Origin: Silene conica
Lineage: Eukaryota > Streptophyta > Magnoliopsida > Caryophyllales > Caryophyllaceae
Direction: 5' to 3'
Assembly (NCBI GenBank): GCA_029255685.2
Contig: CM055319.2
Location: 9,534,747 to 9,598,746 of the forward strand
DNA length: 64,000 nt
Made by a program: the position numbers and the translations under genes. Shown here in pieces: positions 10,611 through 21,490 of this stretch (position 1 is the stretch's first letter; each line of letters starts with the position of its first letter). The notes beneath the pieces are model-generated. The model did no database searches. It saw nothing but the letters and a program-made list of their open reading frames with translations, and was not told the origin of the DNA.

Positions 10611-13600
10611 GAGAGGGAGGGGTGCATGTAAAACTTGAAGAATAATACTCCATTAGTCCATTATATTATATTTGGCCAATGTTCTCGTTCGCAGAAATAA
10701 CCGAGTTTAATTGAACTAAACTATTTGAAGCTGGTCTAAATTATTAAATGGAAATGTCTGAATCGGACTAAACAGAATGGAGCTTAACATAACATACAAA
10801 GTTGAATTGGTTAGGCCGTAGTGCCATACTCAAATGTGTTAATTAATATTATATATATGCTTCTATAATTAATACGTAGTAGTGTATATTGAGTATATTA
10901 ATATTGAAATATGTGCTCTAAAACATACTCTACTTTCTAAGTACATTTAACATTCCCTACTTCTAAAACTAAACTTCTTATTACTTGCATTATGCACATG
11001 TTTAATAATTTATAGCTAAATAACCAATCTAATTGTCTCACGGCCTGCTGTTAATTTTGTTAACTTATTTTGATATTCAAACCTAGTACTAAAATTTGTT
11101 AACGTCCATTATTATAAATCTGCTTTTATTATTTGGAGAGCTAAATTGACGATGTCAGTTATGACTCTCGTGAGACCGAATAGTATATATGCAAAGTTAA
11201 TTGTGATTTTCCTTCGTAAAAAGTATAATCGTTTTATAAGAAAGACAGATTATGTATATATTATGTTATTAATGTTCTAGAAAAAATAAATATATATTAG
11301 ACGAGTTATCAACTTGTTACATTTTTTAGTAAAATTTAGAACATCATAAGAAATCAATCAAATTAGAGGGACTATTAGAAAGTATTCTGTAATTGTTTTC
11401 GAAACTCAATATATTCTATAACTCTTAATCAAATGAAATTTATGTTGAATGGACCCAAGGAATAGAAGGACTTGGTAAAAAAGGAGATCTATAAGGTGGT
11501 AAAAAAAATAGAGGGAGCACAAATGTTTAGGTCCCTTGCTTTTTGAATTGACCCACCTACAATAGTTAGTCCATTGTTGAATCAAATGCTCCTGTATTGT
11601 ATTTCTTCAGTTTCGGTTAATTGTTGTTTTTTAGTTTTGGCATACAGATTAATAAAGTTGATGACACGTGAACCAAATTAAAAGTAAATAATCAAATTGT
11701 TTATCAAGTTTATTCTTAAAGTAGAAAGGACAACAATTAACTGAAATTATTCAAAATAGAATAGGACAACAAATATACGGGGCAAAGCGAGTATAGGATA
11801 AGGATGTCACTTTTTAATTAAATTTGGTGTATATTTAATTATTTAGGGAAGTTTCTTCTTAGAGAGGTATCCACAGGCAATGTAGTTTGCAATTGTATGT
11901 TCTATAATACTTGCTAGGGCAAATTATTTGTGGTTCATCATTGATTTATGTGGGTGTGATTCAGTGTTGTCTGTCACTTAACTTTTGTGTTCATCACACG
12001 ATGCATCAAGTATTCGTTATAGCCGTATAGGAGTCACCTACTAGCTACAAATTTACAAGCAACATATTTCTACATTTTTAGCTACATTGCTTGATTAATT
12101 AAAATATTATTATAAAAAGAATAATGAAATGATTAATTAGTGGTAATAAATACTAGTAAAATTGTGAATGTGGTAATCTTTATATTTTCAAAATATTTAT
12201 AAGTACTTTTAAATGTGGATACGACTATTTTGAAGATTATGTGTGACTTAAACGCATATTCATTGAAGCCTGTTTTATGTTTATGCATCAATTTATGTAC
12301 GGAAACATTATTGTCTCTCATGCAATACGTACGTTGTTTATACTTTGTTAAATGTAAAATGTAATATATGTGAATATGAGTTATGAGTACCCTTCTTCAG
12401 TTGCGGATCTAGAATTTACGGAACGAGGATATTTAATAAAATTGCATAAAAAGACCAAAATATAACCATTCGAATCAGAGCCGTTCCTAACATTTTGAGG
12501 GCCTTGTGGCTTGTGCGATATTTTAACGATAGACCCCTTTTAACAATAATTTATACCAGTTATTTTAAATATGATTACATTTTTTTAAAATTCACTATAT
12601 TGTCATTGTCATGGTGGTTTAATGAATGTAAATTGCTAATAGGATGACGGGGGTTCAATTCTTTCTAAGAACATTTGCGAGTCGATCCTTAATTCCTAAG
12701 AGCATTTTCAGGGTTGCTAGATAAGTGGGAAACTGTTTCTACCACAAAATCACTAAGGTTTAATGAAATATCCATACACAAATAAACATATATCACTCCC
12801 TATAAATCCGCCCATGCTTCTCCTAAGTCCTAGCTAATTAAGTTAGTTACAAATTTTCCAACATATAATCTAGTAGAGTTTACAAAAATTAATTGATAAA
12901 ATATTCTAAAACCGAGTAATTATTTGGATTAAAATAGTAACAATATATAAATTGTATCTTTCAATGTGTAGATGAGGTAATTATGAGAATATTTCCACAT
13001 TGAAATCTTTATTGTGCCTTAGAAAATTCAAAAGTCGATATTAAAGTTTTGTCAGTAGAGATAAGAAGGACTTCTACTATTTTGCTCAAAAAGTTTTTTG
13101 TTACTTTTTTTTGTGTGCATTTGTGGCATCAATTTGGCCAAAGGAAATGATAAACTAAAATTATAGATAAAATTTATAGAAAAGGGTTGTTACTTGTGAG
13201 TACAGATGATGTACTTGCTCAGAAACGGGAAAAAGTTTAAAGTGCTTTACCCTCAACAATAAGTATACAAACTTACAGCGGCTACAAGATTAGAAACTTG
13301 GGTCGCATGCATGACAAATTGACAACATACGTGCATCAGAATATTGAGAATATAACCCTTTTTTCACTTAAAACCAATAATTAACCAAAGTTCCTCCAAC
13401 TTTTTCAGAGTAAATTAAGCTTTCTAACCCTTTAACCAGATTTTAAGTTGTTGGCCTGGATACATACTTAATAACTAAGAGTTCTTCTGCTCTTTGCTTC
13501 GTACGAAATTTCTCAAAACACAAATCTCTATCTATCGTCATTAAGTTATGTTCATTATTATTATTCGGTTATATGACCCGCTTTAGATTGATGGCTGTGT

Positions 13601-14341
13601 TTCACATTATTATTACCGTTTTAAACATGAATTTTTTCAAATTCATTCGAACATTAAGACCTCTCTGATTTATTAATTTTTTGAGGTTATAGAACTTAAT
13701 ATTGATTGAAGTACAAATATTTTATTTGTTAATTAGAATTAATCAATAAATTAATTTATTTAATATTAAAAAAAATATAGCATCGGGTATTTTTATTGGA
13801 GTTTGTGTATTTTAGAGCTTGTTATTTTGGATTTAATTTTAACTCAGTTTGGTACTTCTGTTTCTTTCAGATTCTTCTATTCATAAATTAACTTTTATTT
13901 AGTTCAGTTCAGTTCAAACAGTTTCAGTCAAAAAACAAGCCTTAGTGTAACAAATTTGTTGATGGATAATAATATGGATGATGATAGGGCACCAATGGAT
14001 GGTACCGAATCTCGGCGCCACTATAATTAAAGGAAAATAAAATAAAAAGCAAAATTTCGATTTTTGTTTTTGCGCCAAAATTTGAAGGACATTTGTGTTT
14101 TATAATTATTGTATTTATATTTATTTCAATTAAAATTAAATTTGGTCAATAATTACATTTCTTCATCATTGTATTATGTTCCTCGTCCTCTTTGTTTTGA
14201 TTTAACAAATGTACTATACTCCTATTAAGTGTCATAAACAAACACCACTCCACGAAAAAATTTAGCTATATATACATGAATACATCTACATTATTATTCA
14301 TTTTCTTGTTGAGTGGAAGAATGAATACAAACCCTAAAAAC
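10611..14341. other. Long gene-free region upstream of the host gene
   Basis: About 3.7 kb of AT-rich DNA in which I support no gene. It holds a Stowaway-like remnant (11587-11795) and hAT-like fragments near 12397 (CAGTTGCGGATCTAG) and 12477 (CAGAGCCGTTCC), neither with a matching end. The ORF at 12133-12321 has no recognisable content. Confidence 0.5.
11587..11795. mobile_element. Stowaway-like MITE remnant
   Basis: TTTCGGTTAATTGTTGT at about 11609 is matched in inverted orientation by ACAACAATTAACTGAAA near 11730. The outer ends (TGCTCCTGTATTG and GGGGCAAAGCGAGTA) are weakly inverted. Size and AT content suit a Tc1/mariner-type MITE, but the ends have decayed. Confidence 0.4.
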
Positions 14342-14890
14342 TAGAGGCGATAATCATAGACCCGACCCGAAAACACGATATGAATCCAACACGAAATCAG
14401 CGGGTTCAGGCCAAGTCGCCAAGGTCTTTCGACCCGTTTACGTAATTGGGTCGACACGAACACGACTCGAACTTATTATATGGGCCGGGTTAGGGTTGGG
14501 GTCTTGTGACACGAATAACCAATTAATTTAAATGGGTTATAATAGATCCATTTAAATGAGTTATAATTGGATTATGTTAATTTGAGTTCAAATATAACAT
14601 GAAAATAGTTTATTCTTCCTGTAAATTTTAACGTTGAATGCATTATACTTTTATGGGTTGGAAAGGTTAACTGGGTTAAACGGGTTTAATGGGTCAAAAA
14701 TAATCTCTTAAAAATTAAATGGGTTACACAAGTCGGGTTGGGTTAGTGAAAAAATAAATGGGTTGGGTTAGGGTTATGATGCATGTGACCCATTTATCTA
14801 ACTGGGTCGGGTGGGTTTGAGGAGATCATGACCCATTTAAAGGTGACACAAACACAAATACGACCCGACTCGACCTGTTTGCCAAATCTA
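14342..14890. mobile_element. hAT MITE (549 bp)
   Basis: The ends are TAGAGGCGATAATC and, inverted, TAGATTTGGCAAAC. The flanks are an 8-bp duplication with one mismatch (CTAAAAAC at 14334-14341, CTCAAAAC at 14891-14898), the length expected for hAT. The interior is non-coding and rich in GACCCGACCCG and AAATGGGTT motifs. Confidence 0.75.
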
Positions 14891-14898
14891 CTCAAAAC

Positions 14899-15678
14899 AA
14901 AAAAAAAATATTTTGTTTGTTATAACTATCTTTCTCAAAAGGTGGCAAATTGTTAAGAAAAAATTATTATCTCCTATTTTAATTAATCATGCAATTTTAG
15001 TTAAGTTACTAAACTAATAACCTTCTTTACTAATTAGTTTGAAATTTAAATTTTAGTAAAGGGAAATGAAAATATCTACGTAATTTACTATAATATTTAC
15101 GGTGATGCTCATTTGAGTACCACCCGATGACGCCATCTCTTTTTCCTAATAATATTAAGTCATGTTCTTTTGGACTGAAATCGTCTAAATTAAACTGAAT
15201 TTAATAGAGCTGAACTGAACTTAATAGAGCTGCACTGAATTGATCTGAACTGAGCTGAATTGATGGATCTGAACTGAGCTAAACTGAAGTAAAGAGTTAG
15301 ACCATGTTCTTATGGACTGAAATTGTCTAAATTGAACTGAATAGAATTGAACTGAAATAAGCTAAAATTAAGTCTAAAATAACATGGTCTTAATATTTGA
15401 GTCGAAAAATTGAACTGAATTGAATTATTGAACTAAACTGAATAAAGGTAAACTGAACTGAATAGAATTGAACTAAAATTAAATGAGCTGAAATTAAACT
15501 AAAAAAAACGGTGCTTCAATAGGGGACTACATTGGTGGGGGCGGCGTGCTTCATGGAATCATGGGTCATTTACTCAATTTTTGGACCTTTCGTCAAATAG
15601 AAGAGATTGGAGCCAAAAGCCAAGTCATTGAAATGGCCATTGCCAATCGATAATTGAATTAAATTTCTTGTGAATATA
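14899..15678. repeat. Gene-free stretch with a GAACTGAACTGAAT-type degenerate repeat
   Basis: From about 15160 to 15500 the sequence is built from short CTGAACTGAATTGA-like units. A segment beginning GACCATGTTCTTATGGACTG near 15300 ends with an inverted AACATGGTCTT near 15382, suggesting a small inverted-repeat element inside. No coding signal is present. Confidence 0.5.
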
Positions 15679-15893
15679 TGTAACAACCCGACCCACCACG
15701 GTCGTAATACACCCCAATAAGATGAGAGGTAAGCTTTTGGGCCCATTATTTGTGCTCACTTAAACCCAAAAGCGCAAGGCCTTGTTACTAAGTGGTGGGT
15801 GGGGTTATTATAAACATATCACAATCCTCACATTCTACCAATGTGGGACAAATCTCCACACAATCTCATATCTCATACTCTTGGGATGTTACA
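15679..15893 (+). mobile_element. Miniature solo LTR (215 bp, TRIM-like)
   Basis: Begins TGTAACAACCCG and ends GGGATGTTACA, flanked by a perfect 5-bp duplication ATATA (15674-15678, 15894-15898). It contains TATAAACA and CAATGTGGGAC, both common in short plant LTRs. Its small size points to a terminal-repeat retrotransposon in miniature reduced to one LTR. Confidence 0.8.
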
Positions 15894-15898
15894 ATATA

Positions 15899-16680
15899 GC
15901 TTACACATACAAGTCTACCAAAAAAATCAAAGCCCTTTTGAAAAATTGAGTGAGAAAATAGAGGGTTATTAGCCTAAGTACGTGCATGGAAAGTAGAATA
16001 ATGTACTAAGACATACATAAGGTAGGTAGCAATGTTTGAATGCGCAAGGTAATAAGCTAAGGAAAGTCATTCCAACTCTCTTTGAATTGTCTTCCAGAAA
16101 GAGTGCCTTCAAGCTGTATGTCTAGCTTTTAGGCATCTCTAAATAATTAATTACTAAACTAACTGCACTTGAAACTTAAATTATTATTGTAGCTTAGGAC
16201 TTGACTAATAATTGTATGTACCAAATTGTGCCAAAGTTAGTTTGGCGTACAACATTATTATTGATTTTGTACTTGAAATCACGGAAAGACGTCCTACAAT
16301 CTTTCTTTTTGCCTTAATATTTCATATTTCTATTACTTTTTAAAGTTCATTGTATCATTATTTTTCCTTCCTTCCGTGCAAAATACAAATAAATGATCTA
16401 AAGCTGATATTAGGAATATATGGTCTTATTATACTCTAATGTAACATCTAGGTTCCTAAGCTCCTTCTTATTATGATATAGAGTATCACAATGATAAAGA
16501 GTTTTGTGACTTTTTTTTATTTTTTATCGAGTTAGAAAAGAATAACTATTATTAACTATTTATTTACTTTTTCTCCTCAAATGATTCAAGATTGTATGAA
16601 AAAATTGTATCAAGATATTGATACAATGATACATGCATAACGATTATTAGAATAAAGGCACCAAAATCATTTGATCTAAT
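15899..16680. other. Intergenic, no feature recognised
   Basis: AT-rich DNA without a supported gene, RNA or bounded repeat. Confidence 0.5.
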
Positions 16681-16692
16681 AATCATGCATGT

Positions 16693-16901
16693 ATGTTAAT
16701 CAAGTGGTGTTAGTTCAGTAGTAGCTAGGTTAAAGCTTGAAACTTGCAGAAATGCAGGAGTTGAGAGGTCTCAGGTTCGACTACCAGTTGAGGCGATGAC
16801 CACTTGGCCACTGCATCTCCCAAAGGGAGTGACTTACATGGTTTATGTGGTGATGCGGAAATGCATAGGTCCGGGGGAATTCAACCCCCTCTTCGTAAAC
16901 A
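16693..16901 (+). mobile_element. tRNA-derived SINE (about 209 bp)
   Basis: A perfect 12-bp duplication AATCATGCATGT flanks it (16681-16692 and 16902-16913). Near the 5' end TTAGTTCAGTAGTAG resembles an A box, and GGTTCGACTACC at 16774 is a good B box about 60 bp downstream, the internal RNA polymerase III promoter layout of tRNA-derived SINEs. The body (ACCACTTGGCCACTGC and so on) has no ORF. There is no long A tail, as in several plant SINE families. Confidence 0.8.
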
Positions 16902-16984
16902 AATCATGCATGTTCTAGATTGACATCTTTGATTATTAGGGTTATCTCGCCATAGAATCGGGGTTCCTATCCCATACTCCCTGA

Positions 16985-17492
16985 TGCAATATGATCTTAA
17001 AAGGCAATAAAAAGGGTATGAAATAAGTTGTTCAATTCTGACGAATTGATAGGCTTTAACGGAATAAAAAATGCAGCAACAATGATTGAGAAAAGTTGAT
17101 TGGGTTCTTATTAAAATTGTAAGCAGAGAGATTAAGCCAAGAAAAGATAATTTGCCTTCATGATAGTAGTTGATTAACATGACCAGCTATTTATAGAATG
17201 CAGTAGATTAGGAATTAAGCTAATTGACAATGGTAAGATGTCGAGCTTTAACAGATTGTAATAAGACAAATTAGGACTTGCAATTGTCAGTACATTCTCC
17301 ATGTGCAGCAACGACTTGTATCCCTTTAGCTGGCATGGTACCTTCCCTTGTGAATATTTCTTGGTGACTCATCATTCCCATGTGCACACTGCACAATCAT
17401 TTTCCTCTCTTTTGAAAACTGTTTTCCATCCATTTTTGGATTATAGTCATGCGCGCCTATTATATTAATTGTGCTAAGTCTGAATTGTATCA
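16985..17492 (-). repeat. 3' LTR of the Reina-like chromovirus
   Basis: Matches 47354-47857 along its whole length with about 10% difference. On the minus strand it begins TGATACAATTCAGA, directly after a purine-rich AAAGGGAAGGAAA tract. Confidence 0.85.
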
Positions 17493-18516
17493 TTTCCTTC
17501 CCTTTCAAAAGATCCTTGTCCACAAGGACTAAACTTGGGATACTTGTGTTCTAGATCAAACAAGAATTCCCGGGTTGCATCCTCTAGTTCAGAATTCTGC
17601 CATTTCACCAGTACTTTTGTGGCCATGACTCTACCTCGCTTGATTGACTCCTTAGCAAGGTTTAGCTTAGACTCTCTTGACATGCACCGATCTTCATACA
17701 AAGTAGGTATCAAGGATGGGGGTCATATCATTTCTTGAGCATCGATACATGGAAGGTATGGTGAATCCTTGTTCTGGGGGGAAGCTCCAGCTTATAAGAA
17801 ACTAGGCTAACTTTGCTCAAGATTTTGTAAGGGCCATATTACCTTTTTGCCAATTTTTGATTACTCCTCTGAGTAGTAGAAACTTGCTTGTATGGTTGTA
17901 GTTTGAGGTAAACAAAATTCCCAAGTTGAAATTCTTTGTCACTTCTCTTCTTATCTGAATGCTGCCTCATTCTGTTTTGTGCCCTTACTAGATTAACTTT
18001 GATGGCCTGTAAGGCCTTTTCTCTGTCTAAAAGGCACTTGTCAACTACATCAACCTTGTTTTCTCCTGCCATGTATATATAAGAGGTGTATGATGGAGGG
18101 GGATGTCCATACATGACCTCATATGGTGAAGCCTTTATAGAGGTATGATATGATGTATTGTACCAAAATTCTGTTGAGGGAAGTCATTTATACCAATCAG
18201 TAGGGCTCTCATGGCAGAAACATCTTAGATAGGTTCATAAGCACCTATTAAGTACCTCGGTCTGCCCATCAAATTGGGAGTGATAGGCAGATGATATATT
18301 TAGGTCAACTCCTTGCACCGTAAAGAGTTCCTGCCAGAAGTTACTCATAAAATTGGTGTCCCTATCTAACCCTATACTCTGTGGCATTCAATGATGCTTG
18401 TAGACATGATCAAAATAGGCTTGAACCACCTCAGTTGAAGAATATGGGTGTCTAAGAGGGATAAAGTGTGCAGCCTTTGATAATCTATCCACAACAACCA
18501 GTATATAATTATTTCT
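17493..18516 (-). pseudogene. Fossil integrase C-terminal part and chromodomain
   Basis: The minus strand shows VVVDRLSKAAHFIPL near 18490-18440, the integrase C-terminal segment (MYGHPPPSY, LGNFVYLKLQPYKQ) at 17839-18114, and a chromodomain-like tail (ATKVLVKWQNSELEDAT) at 17474-17713. A chromodomain after integrase defines chromoviruses, which it directs to chromatin. The fragment is broken. Confidence 0.75.
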
Positions 18517-18734
18517 CACTACTACAAAAAAGGCCAAAGAAACCTGTTGAAAAAGGCCTTAAACACCTGTTTATAACAGGTGTCTAGGTCATAGGTGTCT
18601 TTGGTTAAGAAACCTGTTGGAGGAACTGATATCTTAGCTAACAATTAAAGAGACTTGTTTTATTAGTAACTGGTGTCTTTGACTTATACCTGTTATCAAT
18701 TATGTCTGGTGTCTTATGTCCGGTGTCTTTGGCA

Positions 18735-18958
18735 TGGTTCATTTTCATGCAATGGGATTCGAACCCACAACCACCAGGAGGATATTTAATGGTTGTACCA
18801 TTGAACCACAAGATATTTACTGTAGATTTATTGGGATAACATTTAATTATCTACTATTTATCAATATTTGGGATCGCAAAAAACCGTCTTTTAAACCAAT
18901 TTTTTTTAAGTTTGGGGTAGCGGCTGCTACCCCTTGTTCTAAGGTGGGTTCGCCCCTG
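18735..18958 (-). repeat. Dispersed repeat with a tRNA-like module, copy 2
   Basis: The minus strand starts CAGGGGCGAACCCACC and ends with TGGTTCAATGG and GGGTTCGAATCCC, clear A- and B-box matches. It has the same architecture as 9780-10000. It lies inside a CACTA element, so it probably arrived by its own transposition. Confidence 0.6.
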
Positions 18959-19148
18959 TCTATGACACCACTCTCATTTACACCCGGTGTCTTTGATATA
19001 TTTAAGTGGATATTGATAATTATTATTTAAAGAATGTGTTAGGCGGTGGATTATAGTAAGTTAAGAGATAGAGGTATGCATGTATTACTCGGTGAATCTA
19101 GTAGAATTAATTAAACAATATATTTTTTAAGAATGATTTATTATTATT

Positions 19149-19391
19149 AGTTATTAAATAAATTGTAAATTAATATATAGGAAACCGGATTTTGGAGGAC
19201 AGGTTTCTCAGTTATTAAATAAATTGAAAATTAATATATAGGAAACCGGATTCTGGAGGACAGGTTTCTTAGTTATTAAATAAATTGAAAATTAATATAT
19301 AGGAAACCGGATTTTGGAGGACAGGTTTCTTAGTTATTAATAAATTGAAAATTAAAATATAGGAAACCGGATTCTGAAGGACAGATTTCTT
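19149..19391. repeat. 61-bp tandem repeat, four units
   Basis: Units start at 19149, 19210, 19271 and 19332, each with AGTTATTAAATAAATTG... and a core GGAAACCGGATT ending in ACAGGTTTCT. The first and last bases of each core form a short inverted pair (GAAACC/GGTTTC), the same words as the subterminal motifs. Confidence 0.9.
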
Positions 19392-19660
19392 ATTTAAACA
19401 TTGCAAACTTGTTATATTAAATCACCGGTGTCTTACGTTAAGAAATCTGTTAGAAAAAAAACAGGTGTCTTATAATTGGTGTCTTAGACCTTTTTTGTAG
19501 TAGTGTCTCATGGATTTAGGTAGTTCATCTATAAAGTCCATGCTCACTCTGTCCATAGAGCAACAAGGATAGGTAAAGGCTGAAGCTTCCCTGGATATCA
19601 TGCAATATCATACTTAAACTGTTGGCGCACAGAGCACTTATGTATATAATCATGAACATC

Positions 19661-21128
19661 TTATGCGTGCTTATTTTATACACTTTTTGGCATCATTTGG
19701 CACGCATTTCTATGCATTTTCACGCACTTTACGTGCCATTTTGCCCCTTTTTTCTTCTCTTGGTCTATTTTCTGTTATTTTGCAGGAATTATGCAAAGTT
19801 GAAGAAACCATGTTTTTCCGGTCCAAAGTAAGCCCTTTTAGAAGATGAAGCAAGTCAAGGAGTCGCATAACCCCAATTTTGCAGTACCAGGCTTAAAGGA
19901 ACGGTAACCAAGGCAGAGACGAAGGACAAAAGCAAGAAAGAAGCGAAAAAGAAGCAAGACATCTGTCATCTACTCGATCGAGTAAACACCAGAACTCGAT
20001 CGAGTGGATGCAGGAGGAGAAAGCCTCGATCGAACAGTGTGATACTCGATCGAGGAGTCTACAGGAAGGACCCAACCTTCGAGGTTCCCATAGTTACTCG
20101 ATCGAGCAGTTGCCAGCTCGAAGTTACTCGATCGAGCAGTTTTTGAAGAACAGCTACTCGATCGAGTGGTTCAGTCACTCGATCGAGCAACTTACTTAAG
20201 TGCACCGGATATGCTTTTTCCGTTTTTAGGTTAAGAACTTTTACTTATTTAAGGATTAGGTTAGCACACTTTTGAGTATTCAGTTGCTTTACTTTAGAAA
20301 TTTCACTTTTACATTATTTTCTTAAGCAGTCACTTTCACATTCTCTTAGATAAAAACATTTTACTTAAGGTTTTCTTCATTTCAAACATTCGGATCTTGT
20401 TCTTTCTTTCCGCCATCACTGTAATTCATTTCTCTATCTTTATTATTGTTTTATCTTTGTTATTTTACGATCTATAGTATTTTAATTTCCTTTATGATGT
20501 TGCATGTTGTTATTATCGTCGCTGTTAGTTTAGTTCCCCAAAATATGCGTAGTTAATCCCATAATATGTTAGGATGAACGAACTCGCGGTAGTTATGTCG
20601 TAGGAATTGCATGTTAGTCGTCCTTACGACGAAGTTCACCCATAAACAATATATTTATAAAACTTGTCAAATGAGTGCACGCAGGAGACCAGTTTACCTA
20701 GTAAAACCTTACCTGATCGAAAGATTGGTAGGTAGGCTTGTTTAGGTTGATTTACGTAACCTATCTAGAGATCGAAAGATTGATAGGGGAGTCCAGGGGT
20801 TATTTCAGACCGAAAGGATATTAATCGTTCTCACTTCGTTGTTGTATCGTCTGACCTAATCTTTATGTGACATTAATTACCGCGATAACCTGAATCCTGA
20901 CATATTCCCCTTTTACTGTTTGAAACTCATTTTTATTATCTTTGTTTTAAGTTCTTTTTATTCGTCTTAGTTATAATCTCAAACAACCCCCCCCCCCCCC
21001 CCCAATTTTGTGAGTTATAGACTGACCTTCTACTTATGACCATGTCTCCCCGAGGAATTCGACCCTACTTCCACTAGCTTCTAGTTAGTAGACCTAGGTT
21101 ATCTTTGGTGCATAAACAACACGCATCA
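19661..21128 (+). repeat. 5' LTR of the Athila-like element
   Basis: Starts ATGCGTGCTTATTTTATAC (first two bases varied from TG) and ends ACACGCATCA. It holds seven exact copies of CTCGATCGAG between 19973 and 20187 and a C17 run at 20987-21003, against C8 in the 3' LTR. Confidence 0.9.
19973..20187. repeat. CTCGATCGAG palindrome array in the 5' LTR
   Basis: Exact copies start at 19973, 19995, 20045, 20097, 20127, 20157 and 20178, and a one-base variant at 20025. Steps are 22, 30, 20, 52, 30, 30 and 21 bp. The 3' LTR repeats the pattern at 39993-40207. Confidence 0.95.
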
Positions 21129-21133
21129 AATTT

Positions 21134-21151
21134 TGGCGCCGTTGCCGGGGA
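21134..21151 (+). promoter_or_regulatory. Primer-binding site, tRNA-Asp type
   Basis: TGGCGCCGTTGCCGGGGA lies five bases after the 5' LTR end and is the usual tRNA-Asp complement of Athila-lineage elements. Confidence 0.85.
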
Positions 21152-21199
21152 GGCAATAGGTTTTAAGTTTTTTGTTAGTTTATTAATCACTAGTAGAAA

Positions 21200-21490
21200 A
21201 ATACCTATTTGAGGCGTCAAAAATGAGGCCATTTGCGGCGTTTTTAGTGTAGCAGCAAATAAGGGGGCCGCAAATAGAAATTGTTATTTGAGGCGAAAAA
21301 AAACGCCGCAAATAATGGGGCTATTTGAGGCGTTTTCTGGCCCAGACGCCGCAAATAGCTTACTTCTTTTTGAGGCGTTTTTGCTACAAACGCCGCAAAT
21401 AGCTGACTTCTTTTTGAGGCATTATTTTCCCAAAACGCCGCAAATGAGGGACATTGTTTGAGGCGTATTTTTTTGATGCCGCAAATAGAT
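21200..21490. repeat. CACTA subterminal repeat array, 3' side
   Basis: About ten copies of a word such as GAGGCGTTTT or AACGCCGCAAATAG alternate in both orientations just inside the terminus. The other end (31850-31985) carries the related AAAACGCCTCAAAT. Confidence 0.88.

Larger units (their letters stand above)
18517..19505. mobile_element. Non-autonomous CACTA (989 bp)
   Basis: Perfect 17-bp inverted termini CACTACTACAAAAAAGG at 18517 and 19489-19505, flanked by a 3-bp duplication TCT (18514-18516, 19506-19508). Subterminal zones hold many AGGTGTCTT and GAAACCTGTT motifs in both orientations. It has no transposase. It contains a copy of the tRNA-like dispersed repeat (18735-18958) and a 61-bp tandem array (19149-19391), and it sits in the integrase part of the fossil chromovirus. 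Confidence 0.9.

Noticed and set aside
15679-15893. Cassandra-type LTR carrying a 5S rRNA promoter
   Set aside because: Size is similar, but I could not recognise the 5S internal control region.
18735-18958. tRNA gene at the A/B-box sequence
   Set aside because: No acceptor stem or full cloverleaf, and it recurs within a dispersed repeat.
19973-20187. CTCGATCGAG repeats as a CRISPR array
   Set aside because: A plant nuclear region, a 10-bp palindromic repeat, no constant spacers and no cas genes.
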